This document shows positions 1-8,193 of a stretch of 57,038 nucleotides of DNA, piece by piece. This DNA is from an uncultured Pelagibacteraceae bacterium. Its GTDB lineage: Bacteria > Pseudomonadota > Alphaproteobacteria > Pelagibacterales > Pelagibacteraceae. Numbering within the stretch: position 1 is the stretch's first letter; every line of letters begins with the position of its first letter. The notes below the pieces were generated by a model. It was not told where the DNA came from and did not search any database. It saw nothing but the letters and a program-made list of their open reading frames with translations. A program made the translations under genes and the position numbers. The stretch covers positions 1-57,038 of the forward strand of contig CACFGT010000008.1 in NCBI GenBank assembly GCA_902565935.1, in the 5' to 3' direction.

Positions 1-528
1 AGAATTTATAAATGTGGTTTGAATGAAAAAGTTAATATTCAAATAAAAGATTATAGAGATTTAAAAGACAAATATAATTCAATAGCATCAATTGAAATGA
101 TAGAAGCAGTGGGACAAAATTATTTAGAAAGTTATTTTAAAACTTTAAAAGTAAACTTAGCAGATAATGGCACCGCTGCTATTCAAGCAATTACAATAGA
201 TGACAGTTTATTTGATAGATATAAAAATAAACAAGATTTTATTCAAAAATATATTTTTCCAGGAGGATTTCTTCCAAGTAAAAATAGTATAAATAAATAT
301 GTATCTGAGAACGGTTTGACTATAAAGTCATTCGACTCTTATTCAAATCATTACTCCAGCACTCTATCTTTGTGGAGGAATGAATTTAACAGAAAGTGGG
401 ACCTTATAAAAAATCAAGGTTTTGACTCAACATTTAAAAGAATGTGGGAATTTTATCTTTCGTATTGTGAGGCTGGATTCAAATCAAAAAATATTGATCT
501 AATTCAATTTTCACTTCAAAACAAATAA
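1..528 (+). CDS. Cyclopropane-fatty-acyl-phospholipid synthase family methylase, C-terminal part (5' cut by window edge)
   Basis: The reading frame is open from base 1, so the N-terminal half lies outside the window and 175 codons remain. These enzymes use S-adenosylmethionine to methylenate or methylate unsaturated acyl chains of membrane phospholipids. Residues typical of the family's C-terminal half are visible: the SIEMIEAVG stretch, an IDD segment, KYIFPGGFLPS, and a C-terminal region with WR.EF and YCEAGF. A DUF3833 lipoprotein follows 14 bases downstream behind a good ribosome site, and a short-chain dehydrogenase gene lies beyond it on the other strand. Similar neighbourhoods in other alphaproteobacteria and vibrios belong to light or singlet-oxygen responses and include methylases that make furan fatty acids. 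The family is therefore clear, but the exact product (cyclopropane or methylated furan lipid) is not. The SAM-binding motif is outside the visible part. Confidence 0.9.
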   Translation, partial: RIYKCGLNEKVNIQIKDYRDLKDKYNSIASIEMIEAVGQNYLESYFKTLKVNLADNGTAAIQAITIDDSLFDRYKNKQDFIQKYIFPGGFLPSKNSINKYVSENGLTIKSFDSYSNHYSSTLSLWRNEFNRKWDLIKNQGFDSTFKRMWEFYLSYCEAGFKSKNIDLIQFSLQNK

Positions 529-533
529 ACAAA

Positions 534-538
534 AGGAG
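534..538 (+). promoter_or_regulatory. Shine-Dalgarno site deciding a GTG start
   Basis: AGGAG lies four bases before GTG at 543. The ATG at 541 is followed at once by TGA and cannot be the start, so this site supports the GTG start of the DUF3833 lipoprotein. Confidence 0.6.
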
Positions 539-542
539 AGAT

Positions 543-1092
543 GTGAGCAAAATAAGAAACTTTAAATCAATTTTATTGATAATCTTGTTATTCTTAATTA
601 CAAACTGTTCAAATAATAGTGCTATGAAACCTGAAGATTTTAAAAATAAAGAACCAAGATTAATAATTGAAAATTATCTCTCTGGAAATGTTAAAGCATG
701 GGGTGTTCTTCAAAACAGATCTGGAAAAGTAATAAGACAATTCTCAGCAGATCTAAATGGAAAAATGGGATGGAAAACAACTAATTCTTGATGAAAAATT
801 TAATTGGGATGATGGTGAAATTCAAACCAGACAATGGCAAATTACTAAAATTGATAATAATAATTATGAGGGTACAGCAGGAGATGTAGTTGGAAAGGCT
901 AAAGGATATTCTTATGGTCCAGCATTTAAATTTGAATATGTTTTATTAGTTCCTGTTAAAGGAAGAGAAATGAAAATAACATTTGATGACTGGATTTTTA
1001 AACAAGATGATCGTGTTGCTATTAATAGAGCTACAATGACAAAGTTTGGAATTAAAGTTGCTGAGTTGACAGTTGTTTTTGTTAAAGACTAA
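543..1092 (+). pseudogene. DUF3833 family lipoprotein, frameshifted
   Basis: Two overlapping frames together give one DUF3833 protein. The first frame (543-791) starts at GTG behind AGGAG. It encodes a lipoprotein signal peptide with a hydrophobic core and a lipobox ending in Cys22 (LITNC), then reads FSADLNGK before leaving the family pattern. The second frame continues with WDGKQLILDEKFNWDDGE to the end at 1092, including the conserved DDW and NRA.M.KFG features. Removing one A from the run of five at 761-765 joins them as NGKWDGKQ, which fits the family. The protein would be anchored in the membrane facing the periplasm; its function is unknown, though it commonly sits beside cfa-like genes. 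The shift may be a sequencing error, real decay, or a slippage site that restores some full-length product. Confidence 0.8.
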
Positions 1093-1850
1093 CTGTTTTT
1101 TTGATATTTAGTAAGTTTTCCAACTAAACCAAAGTAAATTTTGTTAGGAAGAAAGCTTAAAATTTTAAGTATAATTGTTAGTGATTTTGGAAAATGTATT
1201 TCAAAAACCTTTTTATTAATTAATCCATCGTAGATTTTGTCAGCCGCATATTCAGGTGACTTTAAAAAAGGCATTTTAAAATCGTTTTTATCAGTCATTG
1301 GAGTTTTTATAAAACCTGGTGAAACTAAACAGATGCGTACATTTGATCTACCAAAATCAAAATATAAACTTTCTGCTAAATTATTAAGTGCTGATTTCGA
1401 GGGCCCGTATCCAGTAGAATTTGGTAATCCACGATATCCTGCGATAGATGAGACAATTGTGATTATTCCACTTTTTTTATTTTTAAAATATTCCTCCACT
1501 GCCTTAATACTGTTCAGTGTTCCAAAAAAATTAATATTAAAAACATCCTCAATTTGTTCAACATCAATATCCCTTTCTTTTTTGGGGTTCCATGTTCCAG
1601 TAGAAAAAAAACAAATATCCACTTCACCAAATTTTTCTTTAATATTATTAAATATCTCCTTACATTTAGATTTATCAGTTACATCTAAAGGAAAGGAACT
1701 TATATTTTCATATTTATCTGAAATTTCTTTAAGAAGATTTTCACGTCTTGCTGAAATTGCCACATTCCAACCTTCATTAGAAAATTTAATAGCCAAAGCT
1801 TTACCAATACCTGTGCTACCACCAGTTATCCAAATTGTTTTTTTATTCAT
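1089..1850 (-). CDS. Short-chain dehydrogenase/reductase (SDR)
   Basis: This is a 253-residue classical SDR. It has the nucleotide-binding TGGSTGIGKALA motif near residues 9-20, a catalytic serine in the IVSSIAGYRG segment, and the YGPSK active-site motif, followed by the usual VSPGFIKT loop. It should be a cytosolic NAD(P)-dependent oxidoreductase; the substrate cannot be read from sequence. The C-terminal tail carries a hydrophobic stretch that may attach it to the membrane. The gene is convergent with the DUF3833 gene, overlapping it by 4 bases, and divergent from tspO with almost no gap. SDRs are frequent partners of cfa and DUF3833 genes, so a role in modifying membrane lipids is possible but not shown. 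Confidence 0.9.
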   Translation of the reverse strand: MNKKTIWITGGSTGIGKALAIKFSNEGWNVAISARRENLLKEISDKYENISSFPLDVTDKSKCKEIFNNIKEKFGEVDICFFSTGTWNPKKERDIDVEQIEDVFNINFFGTLNSIKAVEEYFKNKKSGIITIVSSIAGYRGLPNSTGYGPSKSALNNLAESLYFDFGRSNVRICLVSPGFIKTPMTDKNDFKMPFLKSPEYAADKIYDGLINKKVFEIHFPKSLTIILKILSFLPNKIYFGLVGKLTKYQKNS

Positions 1851-1862
1851 AATATTAAGATG

Positions 1863-1868
1863 TATAAT
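1863..1868 (+). promoter_or_regulatory. Candidate -10 element before tspO
   Basis: TATAAT lies seven bases before the ATG at 1875. If used, transcription would begin at or next to the start codon, giving a leaderless tspO mRNA. No convincing -35 box was found and the genome is A+T-rich, so chance is a real alternative. Confidence 0.25.
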
Positions 1869-1874
1869 ACTTAT

Positions 1875-2342
1875 ATGTTAAAAAATAAATTTTTATCATT
1901 TATTCTTTTTTTTGTAATCACTTTTTCAGCATCATTTATTGGCGGTTTAGCATCGATTAACTTCAAAGAGCCATGGTATTCACAGCTTGTAAAATCAAAT
2001 TATAATCCTCCAGATTGGATTTTTGCTCCTGTATGGACAACACTATATTTGATGATGACTTTAGCTATTTGGTTCTATTGGCATACAAAGAATCGAGATA
2101 TGAACACAGTTTACATTTATTTTATTCATATAGTTTTTAATACAACTTGGAGTATTGTCTTTTTTGGTCTGCATCAAATTTTTTTTTCGTTAGTAATATT
2201 AATAATTCTTATCTTGTTGATAATTACTCTTATAATTAGGTTTAAACGTGTCAATTTTGTAAGTTATTATTTAATGATTCCCTATTTACTTTGGTGTTGC
2301 TATGCACTATTTCTGAATTTTAACCTATTTATATTAAATTAA
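1875..2342 (+). CDS. tspO: TspO/MBR family membrane protein (tryptophan-rich sensory protein)
   Basis: About 155 residues with five predicted membrane segments. Family marks are visible: the NPPDWIFAPVWTTLY segment after the first helix and a W-rich second helix. The third helix carries N-T-T-W-S. TspO proteins bind porphyrins and related tetrapyrroles; in Rhodobacter they modulate photosynthesis gene expression and in other bacteria they respond to oxidative or light stress. The start is uncertain: ATG at 1860 is in frame, but 1875 gives a more usual length and begins just before the first membrane helix. The next gene starts on the base directly after the stop codon, so the two are likely co-transcribed. 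Confidence 0.9.
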   Translation: MLKNKFLSFILFFVITFSASFIGGLASINFKEPWYSQLVKSNYNPPDWIFAPVWTTLYLMMTLAIWFYWHTKNRDMNTVYIYFIHIVFNTTWSIVFFGLHQIFFSLVILIILILLIITLIIRFKRVNFVSYYLMIPYLLWCCYALFLNFNLFILN

Positions 2343-3446
2343 ATGGATGATGTTGTAATAGTTGGTGGTGGAATTATAGGTGCTGCAACTGCTTATTTTT
2401 TATCTAAAGAGGGCAGGAAAGTAAAAGTAATAGAAAGAGATCCAACTTATAAATCTGCATCTTTTCCGCTTTCTTTAGGCGGATTTAGAAGACAATTTTT
2501 TCAAAAAGAAAATATTTTATTAGGTAAGTTTGCTAGAGAATTTATTTTTCAAATTCCAGAATTACTCAAAACAGAAAAAAATCCTAAACCAACTGCTAGC
2601 ATGGTTACAAATGGATATTTATTGATGTTTGGCTCTGAACATGCTGATGAACAATATAAAGCTTTGGAAAATCATAAAGCATGTGAAGCTGGAACAAAAA
2701 ATATAAAGGGATCTGAATTATCTAAATTTTTCCCATACATAAATGGTGAGGGTATCGAAACCGCAACTTTTACTGATAATCAGAGTGAAGGTTGGATTGA
2801 TCCCTTCATGTTTCATAGTGCTCTGAAAAGTAAAGCCACAGAACTTGGAGCAGAGTTTACTAAAGGGGAGGTAAAATCTCTTTCAGAAATAAAAGCAAAA
2901 ACTATTATCTCTGCTGCAGGATGTTGGACTAAAGAACTTTTAGAAGATATACCTGTAGAACCACAAAAACATACAGTTTTTAGGGTCAAGTGTCCAAAAC
3001 ATATTCCTGAAATGCCATTAACAGGAGATTTAACAACAGGTGTTTATTGGAGGCCAGAAGGAAAGGAATACTTGGCAGGATCACCCAAATCAGTATTTGA
3101 TGCAGATGATCTTGAACCTGCTTGGGATGATTTTGAAGAACTTGTGTGGCCTGCACTAGCAAATAGAATACCTGCTATGGAAGAACTCAAGTTAACCGGA
3201 GGATGGGCAGGGTATTATGATTGCAATAGATTAGATAATAATGCTGTTGTAGGAAAACATCCAAAGTTTGATAATGTTTATTTAGCGACAGGTTTCACAG
3301 GTAGAGGTTTAATGCAAGCACCTGGAATAGGTAGAGCACTTACAGAATTAATTACGACTGGGTCATATCAATCAATTGATATATCCAATATGGCTGTTGA
3401 GAGAGTTTTAGGAAAAAAAGCGCGACCAGAACCTTACGTACTTTAA
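2343..3446 (+). CDS. FAD-dependent oxidoreductase of the DAO superfamily, FOXRED1-like
   Basis: A 367-residue flavoprotein. The N-terminal dinucleotide-binding motif GGGIIGAATAYFL is followed by an acidic residue after the second strand (VIERD). Several blocks match what I recall of eukaryotic FOXRED1, a mitochondrial complex I assembly factor: SLGGFRRQF with ENI, a GW.DP segment, WAGYYD with an N after it, VVG.HP, and ATGF.G.G..QAPGIGRA near the C-terminus. The superfamily oxidises amines such as sarcosine, dimethylglycine and D-amino acids; the substrate here is unknown. It starts immediately after the tspO stop codon and is followed 8 bases later by a small methyltransferase. A link to complex I is only suggested by the FOXRED1 resemblance. 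Confidence 0.85.
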   Translation: MDDVVIVGGGIIGAATAYFLSKEGRKVKVIERDPTYKSASFPLSLGGFRRQFFQKENILLGKFAREFIFQIPELLKTEKNPKPTASMVTNGYLLMFGSEHADEQYKALENHKACEAGTKNIKGSELSKFFPYINGEGIETATFTDNQSEGWIDPFMFHSALKSKATELGAEFTKGEVKSLSEIKAKTIISAAGCWTKELLEDIPVEPQKHTVFRVKCPKHIPEMPLTGDLTTGVYWRPEGKEYLAGSPKSVFDADDLEPAWDDFEELVWPALANRIPAMEELKLTGGWAGYYDCNRLDNNAVVGKHPKFDNVYLATGFTGRGLMQAPGIGRALTELITTGSYQSIDISNMAVERVLGKKARPEPYVL

Positions 3447-3454
3447 CAAATAAC

Positions 3455-3964
3455 ATGAAACTTCATATTGGTGGAAAAGAAAAAAAAGAGGGCTGGAGTA
3501 TACTTAATATTCAGAAAAATGATGATGTTGACTACGTCGGAGATATTTCAGATCTATCGCAGTTTGAGGATAATTCTATTGAAGAAATTTATGCCAGTCA
3601 TGTTGTAGAACATGTAAGTCAAAAAGATATTTCTAAAACTTTAAAAGGAATTCACAGAGTTTTAAAAGATGATGGAAAATTTTATGTGTCTGTTCCAGAC
3701 TTGGATATTTTATGTAGAATATTCATAGATCCAAAAGCACCACAAAAAGCAAAGTTTCATGCTATGCGAATGATGTTTGGGGGACAAATAGATGAATATG
3801 ATTTTCACTATTTTGGTTGGAACTATGAATTTATGAAGGATTATTTGACTACTGCTGGTTTCAAAAAAATAGAGAAAGTAAAATCATTTTCATTATTTAA
3901 AGATACTAGTGATTATGCCCCTTATGGAGTTCCAATAAGCTTGAATGTGATTGGGTATAAATGA
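3455..3964 (+). CDS. Small class I SAM-dependent methyltransferase
   Basis: A 169-residue protein starting MKLHIGGKEK. It has the layout of a compact Methyltransf_11-like enzyme: an early glycine-containing strand, an acidic segment (VDYVGDISDL), the post-II motif EIYASHVVEHV, and motif III near LKDDGKFYVSVPDLDIL. Such proteins are often annotated as predicted SAM-dependent methyltransferases near sugar or cell-surface genes. No substrate can be named. It follows the FAD oxidoreductase by 8 bases, so it is probably the last gene of the tspO operon, and it is convergent with selO, 6 bases away. Confidence 0.8.
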   Translation: MKLHIGGKEKKEGWSILNIQKNDDVDYVGDISDLSQFEDNSIEEIYASHVVEHVSQKDISKTLKGIHRVLKDDGKFYVSVPDLDILCRIFIDPKAPQKAKFHAMRMMFGGQIDEYDFHYFGWNYEFMKDYLTTAGFKKIEKVKSFSLFKDTSDYAPYGVPISLNVIGYK

Positions 3965-3970
3965 TTAAGT

Positions 3971-5419
3971 TTAGGTACCACAAAAAGTTTGGTATTTTTC
4001 ATTTGAAGTTGAAGGAATTTGAAAATCCTTTATGTTTTTTTGTTCCGAGTATGGGTTTTTTAAGATTTCTAAAAATTCTTTAAATGGTTTAATATTATTA
4101 TTGTTAGCATCATTTAAAACTTCTTCTATCTTTCGATTTCGTGGTATTACAAGAGGGTTTACACTTCTCATTAATTTCATATATTTTTCAGGTGTATTGT
4201 TATTAACTTTTAATCTGTCTTGCCATCTCTTTTTCCATTCTAAAAAAATATTATCTTTAAAGTTTTCTTTTTTTTCTGTTTCAAAATCCATTAGATGGCA
4301 AAAGGTATTTGTATAGTCTAATTTTTTTTGATGCATCCAAGTGAGTAAATCTAGAATTAAAAATTTATCTTTATCTTCAGCACCAAATAATCCTAACTTA
4401 TCTCTCATCATATTTAGCCATTTTTCCTCATATTTATTTTCAAAAGAATTAATTACTTCAGTTGCTAGCTCGATTGATTTTTTTTGATTTTTATCAATCA
4501 ATGGAATTAAACACTCTGCAAATCTTGATAAATTCCATTTGGTAATAACTGGCTGATTACAATAAGCATATCTACCCATTTGATCTATTGAACTAAAGAC
4601 AGTTTTTGGATCATAAGTATCCATAAAGGCACAAGGCCCATAATCAATTGTTTCACCAGAAATACTCATATTGTCTGTATTCATTACACCGTGAATGAAG
4701 CCAACTCTCATCCAATTTACAACAAGATCAATTTGTTTTTCTAAAACTACTTTTAAAAGATCTAGTGCTTGATTTTTTGAATTTTGAATGTTCGGATAAT
4801 GCCTTTTAATTATATAATTTAATAATATTTCTAACTCATTTTTTTTTTCTCTTGCAGCAATATATTGAAAAGTTCCAACTCTTAAATGACTTAAAGCTAC
4901 TCTTGTAAGTATTGCTCCTTGTAAAGGTGTTTCTCTGATGACTTCTTCGCCTGTCTTTACAACCGCTAAACTCCTAGTTGTTGGAATATTAAGATTGTAC
5001 ATTGCCTCACTAATTATATATTCTCTTAACATAGGTCCTAGGGCAGCTCTGCCATCACCATTTCTAGAAAACGAGGTTTTGCCTGAACCTTTAAATTGAA
5101 TATCGTATCTTTCTTTTTTTTTTGATAAATGCTCTCCAATTAAAACTGCTCTTCCATCGCCCAACATTGTGAAATGACCAAATTGATGACCTGCGTAAGC
5201 TTGAGCTATACTATTACTTCCTGCAGGAAGAGAATTACCCGAAAATAACTCAGAGATTTTTTTTTCGTTTAAATTTGAAAAATCTAGATCGAGTTCCTTT
5301 GAAAGAGTTTTGTTTAAAATAACTATTTCAGGATTTTTAACTGGAACAGGATTTATTTCTTCTTTAAATGGATCTGGCAGTCTAGAATAAGTATTATCAA
5401 AGCACCATCCGATGGTCAT
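3971..5419 (-). CDS. selO: Protein adenylyltransferase SelO (YdiU family)
   Basis: A 482-residue member of the SelO pseudokinase family, close to the E. coli YdiU length. It transfers AMP from ATP to hydroxyl side chains of proteins and is linked to redox homeostasis. Visible family blocks are AYAGHQFGHF, LGDGRA, a KGSG.T.FSR.GDGRA region, LREYI.SEAM, and the HGVMNTDNMSI plus DYGPCAFMD segment that holds the metal-binding residues. The protein ends with YQTFCGT, the family's conserved C-terminus. The gene lies 5 bases downstream of the formate dehydrogenase alpha gene on the same strand and is probably transcribed with it, placing a redox-linked protein modifier next to a redox enzyme. Whether the two interact is unknown. 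Confidence 0.95.
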   Translation of the reverse strand: MTIGWCFDNTYSRLPDPFKEEINPVPVKNPEIVILNKTLSKELDLDFSNLNEKKISELFSGNSLPAGSNSIAQAYAGHQFGHFTMLGDGRAVLIGEHLSKKKERYDIQFKGSGKTSFSRNGDGRAALGPMLREYIISEAMYNLNIPTTRSLAVVKTGEEVIRETPLQGAILTRVALSHLRVGTFQYIAAREKKNELEILLNYIIKRHYPNIQNSKNQALDLLKVVLEKQIDLVVNWMRVGFIHGVMNTDNMSISGETIDYGPCAFMDTYDPKTVFSSIDQMGRYAYCNQPVITKWNLSRFAECLIPLIDKNQKKSIELATEVINSFENKYEEKWLNMMRDKLGLFGAEDKDKFLILDLLTWMHQKKLDYTNTFCHLMDFETEKKENFKDNIFLEWKKRWQDRLKVNNNTPEKYMKLMRSVNPLVIPRNRKIEEVLNDANNNNIKPFKEFLEILKNPYSEQKNIKDFQIPSTSNEKYQTFCGT

Positions 5420-5424
5420 TAGAT

Positions 5425-8193
5425 CTAACTTACTTCTGCTTGATGTTCTTTAGGTTTTACTTCTGTTTTAAATTGATTTGAAATTTTTTGAACTTGGACT
5501 GATGAAACTTTATATTCTGCACACATTGTTTCTTCATCTTTTCCATGTCCAGTTACCATATTTACCATATGCTCAGGGAAATGGAATGTTGTAAAGACAA
5601 TTCCCTCCTTAACTTTATCAGTAACCTCTACCTTTAGCGCAACTTCACCTCTTCCTGAATATAATCTTCCAATATCACCTGTGTTAAGATCTCTATCAGC
5701 TGCATCCTTAGGATGTATTAACAACACATCTTCATTAACTATATTTATATTATTTGTTCTTCTAGTCATCGTAGCAGCATTATAATGTTGTAAAACTCTG
5801 CTAGTAGTTAATATTAATGGATAATCTTTTTGGTTATTCTTTATTTCAGTAGACTCTTTCCAATCAAAACTTTTTAATCGACCTTTTCCTAACTTAAATT
5901 CTTCTGTATGTAATATTTTAGTATCTGTTCCGTCTTCTTTTACTGGCCATTGTAATCCAAGTTTTCCTAATCTTTCTCTAGTGATCCCTTTAAAAAATGG
6001 GACTATATCAGCTATTTCTGCAAGCACTTGATCAGCGTCATAGTCTGGTTGATTAAACCCTAGTTTTTGCATCATGTCTGTAACTATAACTCCGTCAGGT
6101 TTTGTTCCTGGTAATGGAGGAACTGCTCTATTAACTCTTTGAACTCTTCTCTCAGTGTTTGTAAATGTGCCGTCTTTTTCCAAGAATGTAGTTCCTGGAA
6201 GTACAACTGTAGCCAATTTAGCAGTTTCACTCATGAAAATTTCTTGAACCACCAAAAGCTCTAATGAATTCATCGCCTCAACGACATGAGCACTGTTAGG
6301 ATCTGTTTGAACAATATCTTCACCAATAATCCAAATACCTTTTATTTCTTTTTTAATTGCTGCATCAAACATTTGAGGGATTTTTAACCCTGCTTTTGTT
6401 GGATGTGTAACGCCATATTTTTCAGAATAAAATTTTTGATTTTTTTCATCTGCAACTTCAAAATATCCAGCACCTTGATGCGGTTGACATCCCATATCAG
6501 CTGCACCTTGAACATTATTTTGACCTCTTAAAGGATTTACACCAACTCCTTTTCTTCCAATATTTCCAGTTATCATTGCAAGATCAGCAATTAACATAAC
6601 AGTCTTGGATCCTTGCTCATGTTCCGTAACACCTAAGCCATGAAATTCCATAGAATTTTTAGCAGTTGCATATGCTATTGCTGCTTCTTTTACCAACTGT
6701 TTATCTACACCAGCCACTTTTGCTAGATGATCAACATCTTGTCTTTCAATTTCTTTTAAAAAATTGTCAAATCCTTCTGTTCTATCTCTTATGAAATCTT
6801 TATTATATAATTTTGATTTGACTATAAAATGTAACATCATATTTAGAACTGCAACATTAGTTCCTGGTCTTAATTTGATGTGATAGTCTGCAAGTTTTGC
6901 GATTTCTGTTGTAATAGGATCTAAAACGATTAGTTTTTTTCCTTTCATAACTTGTTGTTTAATTTTTGCACCCGTTACAGGATGTGCATTAGTTGGATTT
7001 GCTCCAATAACTAAAAATAAATCTGCATGATAGATATCCTCTGTAGAGTTAGTTGCAGCACCAGTTCCAAAAGTTTGTTGCATTCCCCAGGCAGTAGGCG
7101 AATGACAAATTCTAGCACAACAATCTACGCTATTAGTTCCAACAGCTGCCCTTATCATTTTTTGAAAAACATAGTTTTCTTCATTGGTACATCTTGCAGA
7201 AGAAATCCCAGCAAATGCATCTGGTCCATGATCTTTAACAATTCTTTGCATTTCTTTTTTAATAAAGTCATATGCTTCTTCCCAACTTGCCTCCTCAAAT
7301 TTTCCATTTCTTTTGATCAATGGAGTTTTTAGTCTATCTGGGTGATCATAAAAACCAAAAGCATATCTTCCTTTTATACAAGTATGTCCTGCATTAACTT
7401 CAGTTTGCTTTGGTGTATCTATTGCAACAACTTTATCATTTTTAATTGATGCTTCTAAATTACATCCGACACCACAATAAGAACATGTAGTTCTTACTTT
7501 TTTATCTACTGCTGCTGATTTTGATTGAAAAACATCTGAAATAGCATCAGTGGGACACGTGTGAGCACAAGCTCCACATGACACACACGATGAGTCACCA
7601 AACATCATATCATTATCTGTTGTTATTCGAGACTCAAAACCTCTACCAGACATTGTAAGTACAAATGATCCTTGAATTTCATCGCAAGCTCTTACACATC
7701 TTCCACAATTAATACAATTATTCAGATTCATTCTCATATAATCATGAGAGGTATCCCTTGGAATTCCTTTATGTTGTTTTGGACTATTATATCTGTGGTC
7801 AGAAATTCCTAAATCATTAGCAACAGTTTGAAGTTCACAATTATTATTTACCTCACATGTATTACATTCCATTGGATGATCGGTTAGAACTAATTCAACT
7901 ATATTTTTTCTAAGATTTTTAAGGTTTTCATTTGAGGTAAAAATATGTTGGTTTTCAGCTACTGGAGTATGGCATGAAGCAACAACTTTTGTAGGTCCAT
8001 CTTTTTCAAGTGCAACCTCGACAGAACAAACTCTACATGCACCATATGGAGCAAGATTCGGATCATCACAAAGTGTTGGAACCTTTTTTTCTCCAATGTA
8101 ACTTTTTACAAATTTTAAAATAGATGAGTGGTTAGCACCAATTTCATATGGTTTGCCATCGATATAAGCAATTTTTCTTTTTTCAGAACTCAT
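5425..8193 (-). CDS. fdsA: NAD-dependent formate dehydrogenase, catalytic alpha subunit
   Basis: A 922-residue molybdo- or tungsto-enzyme subunit that oxidises formate to CO2 and passes electrons through Fe-S clusters to the diaphorase subunit. Domains in order: an N-terminal 2Fe-2S ferredoxin-like domain (Cys42, 53, 56, 74), a His-Cys3 4Fe-4S site (His106, Cys110, 113, 119), two 4Fe-4S ferredoxin motifs (Cys160-170 and 203-213), then the molybdopterin domain with its own 4Fe-4S site (Cys237, 240, 244, 272). The metal-binding residue is cysteine, Cys363 followed by His364 in RICHSP, where E. coli FdhF has selenocysteine. The start codon overlaps the stop of the preceding subunit by one base, so the two are translationally coupled. 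Mo or W cannot be told apart by sequence alone. Confidence 0.97.
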   Translation of the reverse strand: MSSEKRKIAYIDGKPYEIGANHSSILKFVKSYIGEKKVPTLCDDPNLAPYGACRVCSVEVALEKDGPTKVVASCHTPVAENQHIFTSNENLKNLRKNIVELVLTDHPMECNTCEVNNNCELQTVANDLGISDHRYNSPKQHKGIPRDTSHDYMRMNLNNCINCGRCVRACDEIQGSFVLTMSGRGFESRITTDNDMMFGDSSCVSCGACAHTCPTDAISDVFQSKSAAVDKKVRTTCSYCGVGCNLEASIKNDKVVAIDTPKQTEVNAGHTCIKGRYAFGFYDHPDRLKTPLIKRNGKFEEASWEEAYDFIKKEMQRIVKDHGPDAFAGISSARCTNEENYVFQKMIRAAVGTNSVDCCARICHSPTAWGMQQTFGTGAATNSTEDIYHADLFLVIGANPTNAHPVTGAKIKQQVMKGKKLIVLDPITTEIAKLADYHIKLRPGTNVAVLNMMLHFIVKSKLYNKDFIRDRTEGFDNFLKEIERQDVDHLAKVAGVDKQLVKEAAIAYATAKNSMEFHGLGVTEHEQGSKTVMLIADLAMITGNIGRKGVGVNPLRGQNNVQGAADMGCQPHQGAGYFEVADEKNQKFYSEKYGVTHPTKAGLKIPQMFDAAIKKEIKGIWIIGEDIVQTDPNSAHVVEAMNSLELLVVQEIFMSETAKLATVVLPGTTFLEKDGTFTNTERRVQRVNRAVPPLPGTKPDGVIVTDMMQKLGFNQPDYDADQVLAEIADIVPFFKGITRERLGKLGLQWPVKEDGTDTKILHTEEFKLGKGRLKSFDWKESTEIKNNQKDYPLILTTSRVLQHYNAATMTRRTNNINIVNEDVLLIHPKDAADRDLNTGDIGRLYSGRGEVALKVEVTDKVKEGIVFTTFHFPEHMVNMVTGHGKDEETMCAEYKVSSVQVQKISNQFKTEVKPKEHQAEVS

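Noticed and set aside
1237..1881. Long open frame on the plus strand opposite the SDR gene
   Set aside because: It is the antisense shadow of a clear SDR; its product has no recognisable motif.
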